Origin: Paludibacteraceae bacterium | Lineage (GTDB): Bacteria; Bacteroidota; Bacteroidia; Bacteroidales; Paludibacteraceae | DNA length: 64,000 nucleotides | Direction: 5' to 3' | Assembly (NCBI GenBank): GCA_024399495.1 | Contig: JAKSNY010000012.1 | Span: forward strand, 1 to 64,000 | Shown: positions 30,821 through 39,968 of the stretch, in pieces | Layout of the letters: each line of letters opens with the position of its first letter | Numbering within the stretch: position 1 is the stretch's first letter | Made by a program: the position numbers and the translations under genes | The notes under the pieces: generated by a model | Told to the model about the DNA's origin: nothing | Databases searched by the model: none | The model's input: the letters and a program-made list of their open reading frames with translations, nothing else

Positions 30821-33800
30821 TTAATCTTTGAGACAACGCACTGACAGTGCATAGCTCTTACTGTCGTAGCTGTCGTAGTAACCCAAGTAGCCAGAGTTGT
30901 AACCGAGACCGCAAATGTAAGCGTAATATCTATCATCCATATCCGCGTAAGGAGTAGTTGTTTGGAATTCGGTTATTGTACCAATGTTTTGAACTTTACT
31001 TCCATAAGCGGTGCCTGCCGGCAAAGCCGCAAAACCATACGTGTCTGTGCCGTTGCCATTATTATACCAACCTGAGGCGGTCTTTAGATATTTGCCAACC
31101 TGATTTGATGAGAGGCTCTTGTCTTTGTATATGTAATCATACAACGTCTGCCACTCCGCTCTTGATGGTACATGCCACCCATTAGGACAGATGCCTTGAC
31201 GCTTGCCACTGAAATAGCTTGTTAGTTTTTCCCCGTCAGCAACACCTACCGCTGCCGCCCAGTTGTAAAGGTAACCAAGCTTGGTAACCTGCTCTTCATT
31301 GAGATTTACGCCTTTTTCATATTTAATAATATAGTCCCATTTAGTCTTATACGAAGCATCGATGTAGTATGGGGTGGCGTATGTGAGATTATTTGGTGTT
31401 GGAATGGTATTTTTTTCAAGCCAAGAGGCTTTATATGCCTCGGACTTTGTGTCATATTTTGAACAGCGGTAGTTCTCCGCCATCCATACCTGTGTACCTA
31501 TGGTTATCTGTGGGTAGTCTGATGCCTTGCACTTCTCCATTCCTAATATTATTATTGAAGTTGAAGCGGTTTCTCCCAATGCTGAGGTCAATGTAACAAT
31601 AGCCGTGTCAACTTTGAGACTTGTGTTTTTTGAAATTGTCGCTGTGACTATTCCATTTCCGCAGCCGTAAGAAGCCGATAGTGTAACCCAACTCTTATTG
31701 CTTGATGCAGTCCACTCAGTATTTGATGTAACAGATATAACTACAGTGCCTCCATCAAACATAAATTCTTTTATTATAGGACTAACAGAAATCTTGTCAC
31801 TCTCTCTTGTTACTATACACTCTGCGGTTTTGCCATTTGATGTGATTATATTTATTGTTGCTTCAGTTGATTTAACCTTGTCACTTTTTGCTATATTCAC
31901 CTTTATACTATCGTTTAAAGTGCCTTTTGTCTTGTCAAATGTTACCCAGGACTCACTTGCACTAACTGTCCAATCAGTGTTAGATGTTACGCCTATCTTG
32001 TATGTACCTCCAATGGGTGCTAATGTCTTTGAATATGGGCGAACATAAACTTCATCACCTGCCCTAATTACACTACACTGCGTGGTTTCACCTTTTGATG
32101 TAGTTATAGTTATTGTTGCACTTGTGGATTCAACCTTGTCGCTTTTTGCTACAATCACCTCTACACTGTCGTTTAGTGTGCCTTGTGTTTTGTCTAATGA
32201 AACCCAAGGCTTATCGGCACTTATAGTCCAATCGGTATTAGATGTTACACCTATCTTATATGTACCGCCTGCAGGTAGCAATTTCTTTGACGCTGGACTA
32301 ACTGAAACTTTGTCACCTTCTCTAACAACTCCACAGTATGTGGTTTTACCGTATGATGTAGTAACTGTTATAATTGCTTTTGTGGATATAACCGTGTCAC
32401 TTTTTGCTACAATTACCTTTATACTGTCGTTAAGGGTGCCTTTCGTTTTATCAAATGTTATCCAAGGCTCACTTGCACTTAATGTCCAATCAGTATTGGA
32501 TGTAACGCCTATCTTATATGTACCACCTGCTGGTGGCAATGTTATTGTTGCAGGATTAACAGAAACTTTGTCGCCCTCCCGTGTTACTCCACAATGTGCA
32601 GTTGTGCCGTTTGACGTAGTTATTGTTATTGTTGCATTAGTTGATTCAACTCTATCATTCTTTGCTACAATCACATTTATATTATCGTTTAAAGTGCCTT
32701 TTGTTTTGTCAAATGTGACCCAACTCTTATTACTTGATACAGTCCAAGATGCATTTGATGTAATTTTTAAAACATCTTGTCCTCCTTTACATCCAATATT
32801 AATATTGTTTTTGTCTAACTTTAAAATTGTATTAGCTGATGCTCTTACAATTGTATATTTTTTAGTTGCACCATCTTGTGAGTTAAATGATAATAATGCA
32901 GTATCTTGTTCTGCAAAAGTGTTTTCTGTTATCATAACATCTATTGAACTAGCTGAATCTTTGCCACTGCTTTGAGAAGGTTCTGCCCATTTTTTGTTGC
33001 TTGATATTGTCCATTCTCCCTCACTGACAATATAAAAGGAAATAGCGCCACCATCAGCCGACATTATAATGGTATCTCCATCATCTGAAATTGTAAATTT
33101 ATCTGTACAATATTTATATTTTGTTGTTTCATAAGAACCCGTTCTGGAACGTAATTCATAGTAAGTTGGTAATTCAATATTCACAATATCCTTTGTTTGA
33201 TAACCGCCATCATACTTGCTTACTCCATTACTCCAAATAATGTTTATTGGGGAATTGGTTCTAAATGTACAAGAATACAGATTGTCAATTTTTGTTAGTA
33301 TTATACCAGGAAATTTTCCTAACAATTCTTGCCCTTGATTATCCCACGCATACAAATATACATTTGACCAATATCCATTGCTATTAAGACTTACAGTTAT
33401 ATTTTTGGGTTTACTACATAATACCCCAATATTCATTGGATACCCAGCCCTACATATTTGTACTGTTTTTTTTGCTCCGTTTGTGGTTTTAAATGCTACT
33501 GTGGCGGTATCCGCTTGCATTAAATCAGTGCTCTTTATACTAAATTTCACCTGTTCATTGCCTTCCCCTTTAGTTTTTGACAGTGTCACCCAAGTTTTGT
33601 TGGTTGACACGCTCCAAGAAATATTACTTTTGACATCAATTGTAAATGAACCTCCTTCAAAACCAATGTTCTTTTTTGTAACAGATAATTCTATCTTATC
33701 TTGCCAAGGTGCCGTTATAACATTTAATTTGTTTGGTGTTCCGTCTTGCAGTATAAACTTTATAGTGGTTGTTCTGGCACTTAAACTTGTGTTTTGCGCA

Positions 33801-34114
33801 ACTATAACTTTCAATGTTGTGTTACCTGCTCCTGCAAATTGAGAAACCTTTACGCTATTTGGGTCACTGATGCTTACCGTCCAAGGCTGGCTTGCAACCA
33901 CATCCAAATCAAAAGTACCGCCTTCAAATGGAACATTTTTCTCCGATACCGATAGTGCTATGGTACCTGGCGTAACGTATGTTATACTGTCCAGTTTGTC
34001 ATAATCAAACCCTAATCGGGTGTTGTCATTCTGATATATCCAAACCTTTGATGCCACCGCTATTGAGATGGCTGCAACTGATAGTATTGATATTATAATT
34101 AAATTGCGTTTCAT
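30821..34114 (-). CDS. large secreted BACON-repeat protein with CBM26-like and FISUMP domains
   Basis: A 1097-residue exported protein with an N-terminal signal anchor (LIIISILSVAAISIAVAS). About eight BACON modules of ~85 residues follow (GGTYKIGVTSNTDWTLSASE, then PWITFDKTKGTLNDS and similar), two before and six after a starch-binding CBM26-like segment (about 225-335: VYLYAWDNQGQELLGKFPGI...IIWSNGVSKYDGGYQT). The C-terminal FISUMP domain (about 865-1097) has VWMAENYRCS, YLYNWAAAVG, CPNGWHVPSRAEWQTLYDYI and the ending ALSVRCLKD. Four central BACON units are nearly identical, which suggests recent expansion. Probably a glycan- or mucin-binding surface protein. It is last of a three-gene operon (35341 to 30821). 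Confidence 0.88.
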   Translation of the reverse strand: MKRNLIIISILSVAAISIAVASKVWIYQNDNTRLGFDYDKLDSITYVTPGTIALSVSEKNVPFEGGTFDLDVVASQPWTVSISDPNSVKVSQFAGAGNTTLKVIVAQNTSLSARTTTIKFILQDGTPNKLNVITAPWQDKIELSVTKKNIGFEGGSFTIDVKSNISWSVSTNKTWVTLSKTKGEGNEQVKFSIKSTDLMQADTATVAFKTTNGAKKTVQICRAGYPMNIGVLCSKPKNITVSLNSNGYWSNVYLYAWDNQGQELLGKFPGIILTKIDNLYSCTFRTNSPINIIWSNGVSKYDGGYQTKDIVNIELPTYYELRSRTGSYETTKYKYCTDKFTISDDGDTIIMSADGGAISFYIVSEGEWTISSNKKWAEPSQSSGKDSASSIDVMITENTFAEQDTALLSFNSQDGATKKYTIVRASANTILKLDKNNINIGCKGGQDVLKITSNASWTVSSNKSWVTFDKTKGTLNDNINVIVAKNDRVESTNATITITTSNGTTAHCGVTREGDKVSVNPATITLPPAGGTYKIGVTSNTDWTLSASEPWITFDKTKGTLNDSIKVIVAKSDTVISTKAIITVTTSYGKTTYCGVVREGDKVSVSPASKKLLPAGGTYKIGVTSNTDWTISADKPWVSLDKTQGTLNDSVEVIVAKSDKVESTSATITITTSKGETTQCSVIRAGDEVYVRPYSKTLAPIGGTYKIGVTSNTDWTVSASESWVTFDKTKGTLNDSIKVNIAKSDKVKSTEATINIITSNGKTAECIVTRESDKISVSPIIKEFMFDGGTVVISVTSNTEWTASSNKSWVTLSASYGCGNGIVTATISKNTSLKVDTAIVTLTSALGETASTSIIILGMEKCKASDYPQITIGTQVWMAENYRCSKYDTKSEAYKASWLEKNTIPTPNNLTYATPYYIDASYKTKWDYIIKYEKGVNLNEEQVTKLGYLYNWAAAVGVADGEKLTSYFSGKRQGICPNGWHVPSRAEWQTLYDYIYKDKSLSSNQVGKYLKTASGWYNNGNGTDTYGFAALPAGTAYGSKVQNIGTITEFQTTTPYADMDDRYYAYICGLGYNSGYLGYYDSYDSKSYALSVRCLKD

Positions 34115-34136
34115 AATAGTGTTGTGTTACAGGTAA

Positions 34137-34547
34137 TTAATATGGGGTTACTGTTATTGTAAGTGTTTGGGTATAACCATCTTTAAGTCTTACGGTAACA
34201 GTCTCTGTTATTGGGGTATCTCCGTAGTTTGGCACCGTTGACACCTGTAAAGTGGAGTTGCCTGTGCCTTTTGACTGAGATAGCATAATATTGTATATGT
34301 TGCTTACCGTAGTCTCCCAAGCCATATCGGCGTATATGTATAAATTAAATGTACCGCCCTCCTTATCAAGGGTCTTTTCCTCAGGGCTAAGGGCAAGGTT
34401 GCCTGGAGTTACAAAACTTATGCTGTCTATTTTAGCGGACTCTACTGCCGTGCGTGTTCCGTCGCTCTCATACACCCAAAGTGTCTTTGCACCACAGAAT
34501 ACCACTGCACTGCAAAATGCCAATATTATTAATGCTATCCTTTTCAT
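34137..34547 (-). CDS. single-BACON secreted protein
   Basis: A 136-residue exported protein with signal peptide MKRIALIILAFCSAVVFCGA and one BACON-like module (LALSPEEKTLDKEGGTFNLYIYADMAWETTVSN...). The segment LWVYESDGTRTAVESAKIDSISFVTPG resembles the N-terminus of the 1097-residue downstream protein (WIYQNDNTRLGFDYDKLDSITYVTPG), so the two genes are paralogous at their 5' ends. Its ATG overlaps the stop of the upstream gene by 4 nt. Confidence 0.8.
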   Translation of the reverse strand: MKRIALIILAFCSAVVFCGAKTLWVYESDGTRTAVESAKIDSISFVTPGNLALSPEEKTLDKEGGTFNLYIYADMAWETTVSNIYNIMLSQSKGTGNSTLQVSTVPNYGDTPITETVTVRLKDGYTQTLTITVTPY

Positions 34548-35341
34548 CTTACTATAACTTTTTGTTCTGAATTGTTGGTCTTTACTATGTACATTCCCGA
34601 TACTGAGACTGTAGCGGCACAGCGGTCTGTATGTACTGTCTCTCCAAGTTGCTGTCCTGCTGAGTTAATGAATGTTATGTTGTCCGCACTTGGGCAGTGT
34701 ACGTGTATTGTCTTCCCCGATGTGTAGATTTGCGGCTTCTGCTCACTTGGCATACCGTCAAGCGTTACATTCTCTGTCGTGAATGTTCCGCTATCTTCTG
34801 TAATTACAGACTTCTCCGCATCCATTGCTGCAAGGTTATACGGGTAGGTGGTGTTCTTCTCCAATCCTGTTACCGTAAATGATATTGAGGCAAGTGCGGA
34901 ACGCACCTCTGCAGGTCCCGTAGGACTGAAGTCTATGTTTATAAGTTGTCCGTTGCTATTGAATGTTAGTGTGCATACCCTTGTGGTGCAACTCTCATCG
35001 GTGTAGATTACAAGTTGGTATGTGGCTGCTGACGGAACGGTAGGCCAGGTTATTGTTGCGGTAGATTCTGTGGTCTCTATCTCAATCTCTTCAGGTGCAG
35101 GTTCCTCTTCCGCTACATTGAACAGTATAGATTTAATTCCTGTGGCAGTGGCTGTCTTATCAGAGAATGCCACATTAAACTCAGGAATTGCACTTCCTTT
35201 CTTTACCCCGATGTGCTGGAACACATCCATTGAGTACGTCTTACGCACTCCGTTTGCACTGATGGTGATAAAGTTATCATCGGCGTAACAATAAGCCACG
35301 CATAGTGCAGACAACGTTAATAGTAGTAGTTTTTTCTTCAT
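34544..35341 (-). CDS. secreted fibronectin-III-like protein with type IX secretion-type tail
   Basis: A 265-residue protein with signal peptide MKKKLLLLTLSALCVAYCYA. An early region carries YSMDVFQHIGVKKGSAIPEF, a fibronectin-III-like domain (TESTATITWPTVPSAATYQL, about 88-107) lies in the middle, and the C-terminal strand-rich tail (NITFINSAGQQLGETVHTD...GMYIVKTNNSEQKVIVR) resembles a Por/type IX sorting signal. It is the first gene of the operon, 45 nt downstream of the end of structured RNA copy 2. The substrate is unknown. Confidence 0.75.
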   Translation of the reverse strand: MKKKLLLLTLSALCVAYCYADDNFITISANGVRKTYSMDVFQHIGVKKGSAIPEFNVAFSDKTATATGIKSILFNVAEEEPAPEEIEIETTESTATITWPTVPSAATYQLVIYTDESCTTRVCTLTFNSNGQLINIDFSPTGPAEVRSALASISFTVTGLEKNTTYPYNLAAMDAEKSVITEDSGTFTTENVTLDGMPSEQKPQIYTSGKTIHVHCPSADNITFINSAGQQLGETVHTDRCAATVSVSGMYIVKTNNSEQKVIVR

Positions 35342-35385
35342 ATTAAATAGTTGTTAAAGTATATTTATCGTAATAATTAAGACAT

Positions 35386-35690
35386 AAAAAGGACGTGAAC
35401 TTCCATTCTATTGCCCGTAACTTTTTTCAAGGCTCTGGTAAGCCCAAACTAATGAAACGAGCAATGTAGAAGCCCACGCTGTATGTAACATCTATAGAAT
35501 TGACTATAGGTAGTTTCATACCCGTAGGACATTCATTGCAACAATGTTCCGATTAGTTTTTATGAATTTACCAGATTCTGAAAAAACGAAACAAAGCGTC
35601 AATAAACGCCTTTTTATATGTCTTTGGGGCATACGCCCCTATATAAGCCCACCCCATTACCGCTCTCATCAGAGCATCAGCGTGGACATC
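35386..35690 (-). ncRNA. structured RNA, copy 2 (about 305 nt)
   Basis: The minus strand begins CCCGATGTCCACGCTGATG behind a TAAATTTG box and ends GTTCACGTCC-TTTTT-ATGTC. It is collinear with copy 1 at 5474-5772. The hairpin after GGTGGGC is GGGGC-gta-tGCCCC here and GGAG-aaacgt-CTCC there. The next hairpin (GGCGT-TTATTG-ACGC) is identical. A later one is ACATT...AATGT here and GCAT...ATGC there, and another is CTATAG...CTATAG here and GACC...GGTC there. GCGTGGGC can pair with the 5' GTCCACGC in both. It precedes a secreted-protein operon, just as copy 1 precedes a lipoprotein gene. Confidence 0.7.
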
Positions 35691-35695
35691 GGGTA

Positions 35696-35703
35696 CAAAT
35701 TTA
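35696..35703 (-). promoter_or_regulatory. -7 box (TAAATTTG) of RNA copy 2
   Basis: It lies in the same position relative to the conserved CCCGATG start as in copy 1. Confidence 0.6.
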
Positions 35704-35829
35704 TGGAATAAATTTTGTTTTTCAAAATGCAACGTTAAAAAAAAGAGTTCATTGACATATTGTGGTGGCGAGAGAAAATTGTTAATAACTTTTGTGAGTC
35801 TGACAAATTATTACTAATTTTACACCGCT

Positions 35830-36927
35830 ATGAAAGTAGAAGTTGGAATATGTACAAAGCCTGAGGTTAAGGTTGATTATTATGACGGGTACGCCATAAT
35901 ACACGATGTTATGATAGGTGTTCAGTTTCACTGGCAGCGTTTTGAGAATCAGAAGTTTAAGGGTGAGATTAAAATTCTTGAAAACCCCGATGGCACTAAA
36001 ACCGCTGTTAACATTATAGATGTGGAGGAGTACCTTAAGAGCGTAATATCGTCTGAGATGAGCGGCACATCTATGGTGGAACTGCTGAAGGCTCACGCCA
36101 TAATATCACGCAGTTGGGTGATAAGGAAAATACAGGCACGCAAGGCTTTGTCTAATCATGATACCAAAACAGATGTTGTGCTTGACGGTGACGGTAGGCA
36201 TATAGCATGGTATGGTGCGGAGCCGCACCTGAATTTTGATGTGTGTGCCGATGACCATTGTCAGCGCTATTACGGTTGTCAGCGTGCTACAAATCCTGTG
36301 GTGGCTGAGGCGGTGGAGGCAACCAAAGGTATGGTGCTTACCTATAACGGCGATATTTGTGACTGCCGCTACCATAAGTGTTGCGGTGGCAAGACTGAGC
36401 GTTACAGTGTATGCTGGGAAGATGCTGATTATCCGTATCTTACACCTGTTGAAGATAAGTTTTGCGGAGAGGCTACACCCGATGTTCTGCGTCAGGTGCT
36501 GAATGACTACGATTTAGAGACCCGTGGCTATCACGATTGGGAGGTAACATACTCACCCGATGAGCTCCGTTCCATCATAAAAGAGCGTTCAGGCATAGAT
36601 TTTGGCACCATATTGGATTTAACGCCTGTAAGGGTGGGGGAATCGGGTAGAATATATGAGCTTAAAATAACAGGCACGCTAAAAACGCTGACAATAGGCA
36701 AGGAACTTGAAATCCGCAAATGGCTATCGCACAGTCATCTATATAGTTCTGCATTTACAGTCAGCCGTACTGCCGATGGCGGTTTCCGTCTCACAGGCAA
36801 AGGGTGGGGGCATGGAGTAGGGCTATGCCAGATTGGTGCCGCAGTTATGGCACACAAGGGATACAATTATAAAGAGATTCTGCAGCACTATTATCCGGGA
36901 ACGGAAATAAAGATGTATAATGTATGA
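35830..36927 (+). CDS. SpoIID/LytB domain protein
   Basis: A 365-residue protein related to SpoIID, a lytic transglycosylase that trims denuded peptidoglycan. Landmarks are VNIIDVEEYLKSVISSEMSG (about 58-77, with the catalytic-type Glu), ELLKAHAIISRSWVI and GKGWGHGVGLCQIGAAVMA (about 322-340). Two Cys-rich stretches (CADDHCQRYYGCQ and GDICDCRYHKCCGG) fit the non-sporulating Bacteroidota members. No signal peptide is evident from the ATG at 35830, so the route to the periplasm is unclear. Its stop runs directly into the 124-bp tandem repeats. Confidence 0.88.
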   Translation: MKVEVGICTKPEVKVDYYDGYAIIHDVMIGVQFHWQRFENQKFKGEIKILENPDGTKTAVNIIDVEEYLKSVISSEMSGTSMVELLKAHAIISRSWVIRKIQARKALSNHDTKTDVVLDGDGRHIAWYGAEPHLNFDVCADDHCQRYYGCQRATNPVVAEAVEATKGMVLTYNGDICDCRYHKCCGGKTERYSVCWEDADYPYLTPVEDKFCGEATPDVLRQVLNDYDLETRGYHDWEVTYSPDELRSIIKERSGIDFGTILDLTPVRVGESGRIYELKITGTLKTLTIGKELEIRKWLSHSHLYSSAFTVSRTADGGFRLTGKGWGHGVGLCQIGAAVMAHKGYNYKEILQHYYPGTEIKMYNV

Positions 36928-37497
36928 TGTATGATGTATGGGAGCCGTAGGCGACAGAGGGCGTAAGCCCGAACGCTTGGCGAGGGGGTTCGGGGTACTC
37001 CCCGTAAAAAAGGATAAAAATTTTAACGAGCCATAGGCGATGTTAAAATGATGTATGATGTATGGGAGCCGTAGGCGACAGAGGGCGTAAGCCCGAACGC
37101 TTGGCGAGGGGGTTCGGGGTACTCCCCGTAAAAAAGGATAAAAATTTTAACGAGCCATAGGCGATGTTAAAATGATGTATGATGTATGGGAGCCGTAGGC
37201 GACAGAGGGCGTAAGCCCGAACGCTTGGCGAGGGGGTTCGGGGTACTCCCCGTAAAAAAGGATAAAAATTTTAACGAGCCGTAGGCGATGTTAAAATGAT
37301 GTATGATGTATGGGAGCCGTAGGCGACAGAGACTGTTCCTATGAGCGAGTGCAGAACCAAGTTTACTTGGGTTATGCTGAGCGAAGACGGAACATGGTTA
37401 AGGCAGAGCCTTAACAACGCTTAAAAGGTTTGGGGATATGCCCCAATAAAAAAGGAAAAATATTTTAACGAGCCATAGGCGATGTTAAAATGATGTA
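36925..37497. repeat. 124-bp tandem repeats, three full copies and a variant fourth
   Basis: The period is exactly 124 bp (marker GGAGCCGTAGGCGAC at 36941, 37065, 37189 and 37313). Each unit holds GGGGTA-CTCCCC and TTTTAAC...GTTAAAA inverted repeats and a GAGGGCGTAAGCCCGAACGC segment. The fourth copy keeps the ends but has a different, longer middle (37330-37440). Units 1-3 are nearly identical, so they were amplified recently. No ORF is maintained. Nothing else was seen in the 613-bp gap between genes. Confidence 0.9.
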
Positions 37498-37540
37498 TGT
37501 TGTTCCTTGTCCCTTGATCCTTGTCCCTATAGTAGTACTC

Positions 37541-38545
37541 CTAATGTGCTTTGTTTAACGTTATAACCGTTATTTCCGGATTTGCACCAATTCTGAAGGG
37601 AACAGTACAGCCTAATCCTATATTCACATACAGTGTCTGATTACCGTCTGTATAAGCTCCGTCTGTCTCACTGAACATCCAACTTGACGGTGTCCAGCCT
37701 AATATGCGTACTTGTGCGGCGTGAGTGTGTCCGCTAAGTGTTAAAGGTATATCGGTATTTGGTACAACCTCTGCACGCCAATGCGATGGGTCGTGGCTGA
37801 GCAGTATGCGGAATCCGTCTGTGTCAGCCATCGCCTTGGGCAAATCGCCACGGCTTATTGTCTTAAATCCCTGATTAGAACTGTTTATATTATCCACCCC
37901 TATTATGGTTATGGAATCGTTACCTCTGTGTATAATTTGGTGAGCGTTGCGTAATAGGTTCCACCCAAGTGTATCTCTCTCATACACAGACAGTTTCTCT
38001 ACTTCCGCATCTGTATCGGCGTTAGGCTTTTCTGACCTACTCAATGTGTAAATCATAAAATCGTGGTTGCCTAAAACGGATATTACTCCATTTTTTGCTG
38101 TAAGACGTTGTAAATCATTGGTGTATGGCTCCGCCTCTATTTTCCCGATGGTCACCATATCGCCGGTAAAGCATATCAAATCAGGTTCAATGGCGTTTAT
38201 GGTATCAATCAGTTCTGTAAGTTTCTGCTTGTTGTCATCAAATGTAGATAGGTGTAAATCAGAAATTTGCACTATTCTGTATCCGTCAAATGCCTCTGGC
38301 ACATCGGGGTTGGAGTATTCAAAACGGGTTACGGCATATTTCCATCTTCCTATGTATGTACCGTAGGTTAATAGTATTACACATAATACTGAAAGCCCGA
38401 TGGCACTCCACCCAAATGGAGCGTAAGGCACCTTGAAACCACAAATTTTTCCTATAACATATAGCAGTAGCCATATAATGTGGGGCAGTGCCGCCAATAT
38501 CAGCACTAATACAACCGCTGTTAATGTAAGCATTGTGCAATACAT
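37541..38545 (-). CDS. membrane-anchored metallophosphoesterase
   Basis: A 334-residue calcineurin-like phosphoesterase. Two N-terminal membrane helices (LTAVVLVLILAALPHIIWLL and WSAIGLSVLCVILLTYGTYI) precede the catalytic domain. The metal ligands are VQISDLHLSTF (about 92), CFTGDMVTIG, VLGNHDFM and LSGHTHAAQ (about 272). This architecture matches the YkuE/YaeI type that acts on UDP-diacylglucosamine or similar lipids in some bacteria; the substrate here is unknown. Its start is 1 bp from the stop of the cupin gene, so the two are probably in one operon. Confidence 0.88.
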   Translation of the reverse strand: MYCTMLTLTAVVLVLILAALPHIIWLLLYVIGKICGFKVPYAPFGWSAIGLSVLCVILLTYGTYIGRWKYAVTRFEYSNPDVPEAFDGYRIVQISDLHLSTFDDNKQKLTELIDTINAIEPDLICFTGDMVTIGKIEAEPYTNDLQRLTAKNGVISVLGNHDFMIYTLSRSEKPNADTDAEVEKLSVYERDTLGWNLLRNAHQIIHRGNDSITIIGVDNINSSNQGFKTISRGDLPKAMADTDGFRILLSHDPSHWRAEVVPNTDIPLTLSGHTHAAQVRILGWTPSSWMFSETDGAYTDGNQTLYVNIGLGCTVPFRIGANPEITVITLNKAH

Positions 38546-38546
38546 A

Positions 38547-39254
38547 TCACTCTGATATGGTATATCCGTCCGTTGTCTTTTTTACCTTTATGCTCCCATC
38601 TTCGTTAGACCACAAACCATCGCCTATGGGTTTCAGCATTGTTATGCCTATAAGTTCGGCTTCTTTTTTGTCGTCAGAAAATACAATGTGATAGGCTTTT
38701 GTGTATGTGTCGCCGTCTTTTTGGGGAACAAACACCTCGGCTCCTGTTTCCCATGGTCTTACGCATTCCTGCAGAATCTCGCTCCAAACATAACCTGCGG
38801 AACCTATGCATCTATGTGTTTTTTGTTTTTGTGGCTCATCAACCATAATGGAGTTCTCCACACCCTTACAGCCTACATACACCACTTTTAGTATGACCTT
38901 GCCTTTGCCCACGTTTCTGCCATTGTGTATCTTGTTCTGCATCTCAAAAACATTGTCGCCAGCACTAAAATCTGTGTATCCGTCTTCTGTCTCAACTCTT
39001 AGTGTTCCCTTCTCCACAAAAGCAAAAACAAGGTTCTTATGGTAGTGCCACCCTGTGCTTGCTCCTTTTGGAAATGTGACGGTACACATTGTAACCTGAG
39101 AATCACAATCGGGTAGTATGAACTTCTGCCCCACACTTGTAGTGTCAGATACAGAGACACCACTTACACTAACCCCATTATTATACGCAAATACGGTAGT
39201 TGTGGCTACGCAAACTGTAGCCGTTAATAGTAGGTTTTTAATTGATTTGAGCAT
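38547..39254 (-). CDS. secreted cupin-domain protein
   Basis: A 235-residue exported protein. The signal peptide is LLLTATVCVATTTVFA. The cupin barrel (about 45-130) includes FPKGASTGWHYHKNLVFAFVEKGTL, with two His and one Glu for metal, and GDNVFEMQNKIHNGRNVGKG (third His). The C-terminal third (GSAGYVWSEILQECVRPWET) is unfamiliar and has two Cys. ATG 39252-39254 is preferred to a TTG 6 nt upstream. The promoter TACCTTTG is at 39282-39289. It forms an operon with the phosphoesterase downstream. The ligand is unknown. Confidence 0.82.
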   Translation of the reverse strand: MLKSIKNLLLTATVCVATTTVFAYNNGVSVSGVSVSDTTSVGQKFILPDCDSQVTMCTVTFPKGASTGWHYHKNLVFAFVEKGTLRVETEDGYTDFSAGDNVFEMQNKIHNGRNVGKGKVILKVVYVGCKGVENSIMVDEPQKQKTHRCIGSAGYVWSEILQECVRPWETGAEVFVPQKDGDTYTKAYHIVFSDDKKEAELIGITMLKPIGDGLWSNEDGSIKVKKTTDGYTISE

Positions 39255-39281
39255 ACTCAATATAGTTTTTTAATTTGTGTG

Positions 39282-39289
39282 CAAAGGTA
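39282..39289 (-). promoter_or_regulatory. -7 box (TACCTTTG) of the cupin/phosphoesterase operon
   Basis: It lies 27 nt before the ATG at 39254 on the minus strand. Confidence 0.6.
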
Positions 39290-39361
39290 CTAAAAATCTT
39301 TCATTTATATTTGCTCTTTAGATTTTTGCCGTATCAGACATTGATTTTTACCAAATATCAC

Positions 39362-39369
39362 TATATTTG
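39362..39369 (+). promoter_or_regulatory. -7 box (TATATTTG) of the gene at 39392
   Basis: It lies 22 nt before the ATG. Confidence 0.6.
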
Positions 39370-39391
39370 TAATCAATTATTGTTACTATAG

Positions 39392-39961
39392 ATGCGTATT
39401 CTTCAGATTTCAGACACACATAACAGACATCAGCAATTGACAAACTTGCAAGATGCTGATGTTTTGGTGCATTGCGGTGATTTTACCGATATGGGAACCG
39501 ATGATGAGGTAATTGATTTTCTGAATTGGTTCTTTGAACTGCCATATCCTCACAAGATTTTTGTAGTAGGCAACCACGATTTATGTTTGTGGGAGGCTAT
39601 AGATATTGAGGATTTACCTGATAATGTCTATTTTCTACAGGACAGAGGTTGTGAGATTGATGGTGTTAAATTTTTTGGGCTTGCCTACAATCATTCGGCA
39701 AAATTAATACCCGATAATGTTGATGTTTTAGTTACGCATGAGCCTCCCATCAATATTCTTGATGAAGACTTTGGCAAGCATTGGGGTAATGACATTTTAA
39801 AAAGCAGAGTGCTTCAGGTTAAACCTAAATATCATCTGTTCGGACATTCACACGATTCATACGGAACAGAAAAGCACGATGGAATAATATTTTCCAATGG
39901 TGCTTCCATTGATAATTCATATAGCGTGTTTCACAAGGCTAAATTATTTGAGTATAAGTAA
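39392..39961 (+). CDS. small cytoplasmic metallophosphoesterase
   Basis: A 189-residue calcineurin-like enzyme. The metal-binding series is complete: MRILQISDTHNRH, VHCGDFTDMG, VVGNHDLCLW, VTHEPP and LFGHSHDSYG. It has no signal or membrane segment. This compact form resembles Bacteroidales nucleotide- or nucleic-acid-directed phosphoesterases; the substrate is unknown. It converges with the DUF6946-type gene after a 7-bp gap. Confidence 0.85.
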   Translation: MRILQISDTHNRHQQLTNLQDADVLVHCGDFTDMGTDDEVIDFLNWFFELPYPHKIFVVGNHDLCLWEAIDIEDLPDNVYFLQDRGCEIDGVKFFGLAYNHSAKLIPDNVDVLVTHEPPINILDEDFGKHWGNDILKSRVLQVKPKYHLFGHSHDSYGTEKHDGIIFSNGASIDNSYSVFHKAKLFEYK

Positions 39962-39968
39962 TTTAGAT

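Noticed and set aside
31698..32975. Long plus-strand ORFs opposite the BACON protein
   Set aside because: They are antisense shadows of the repeated, Val/Thr-rich coding sequence on the minus strand.
36925..37497. CRISPR array
   Set aside because: The period is constant at 124 bp with no alternation of short repeats and unique spacers, and there are no cas genes.
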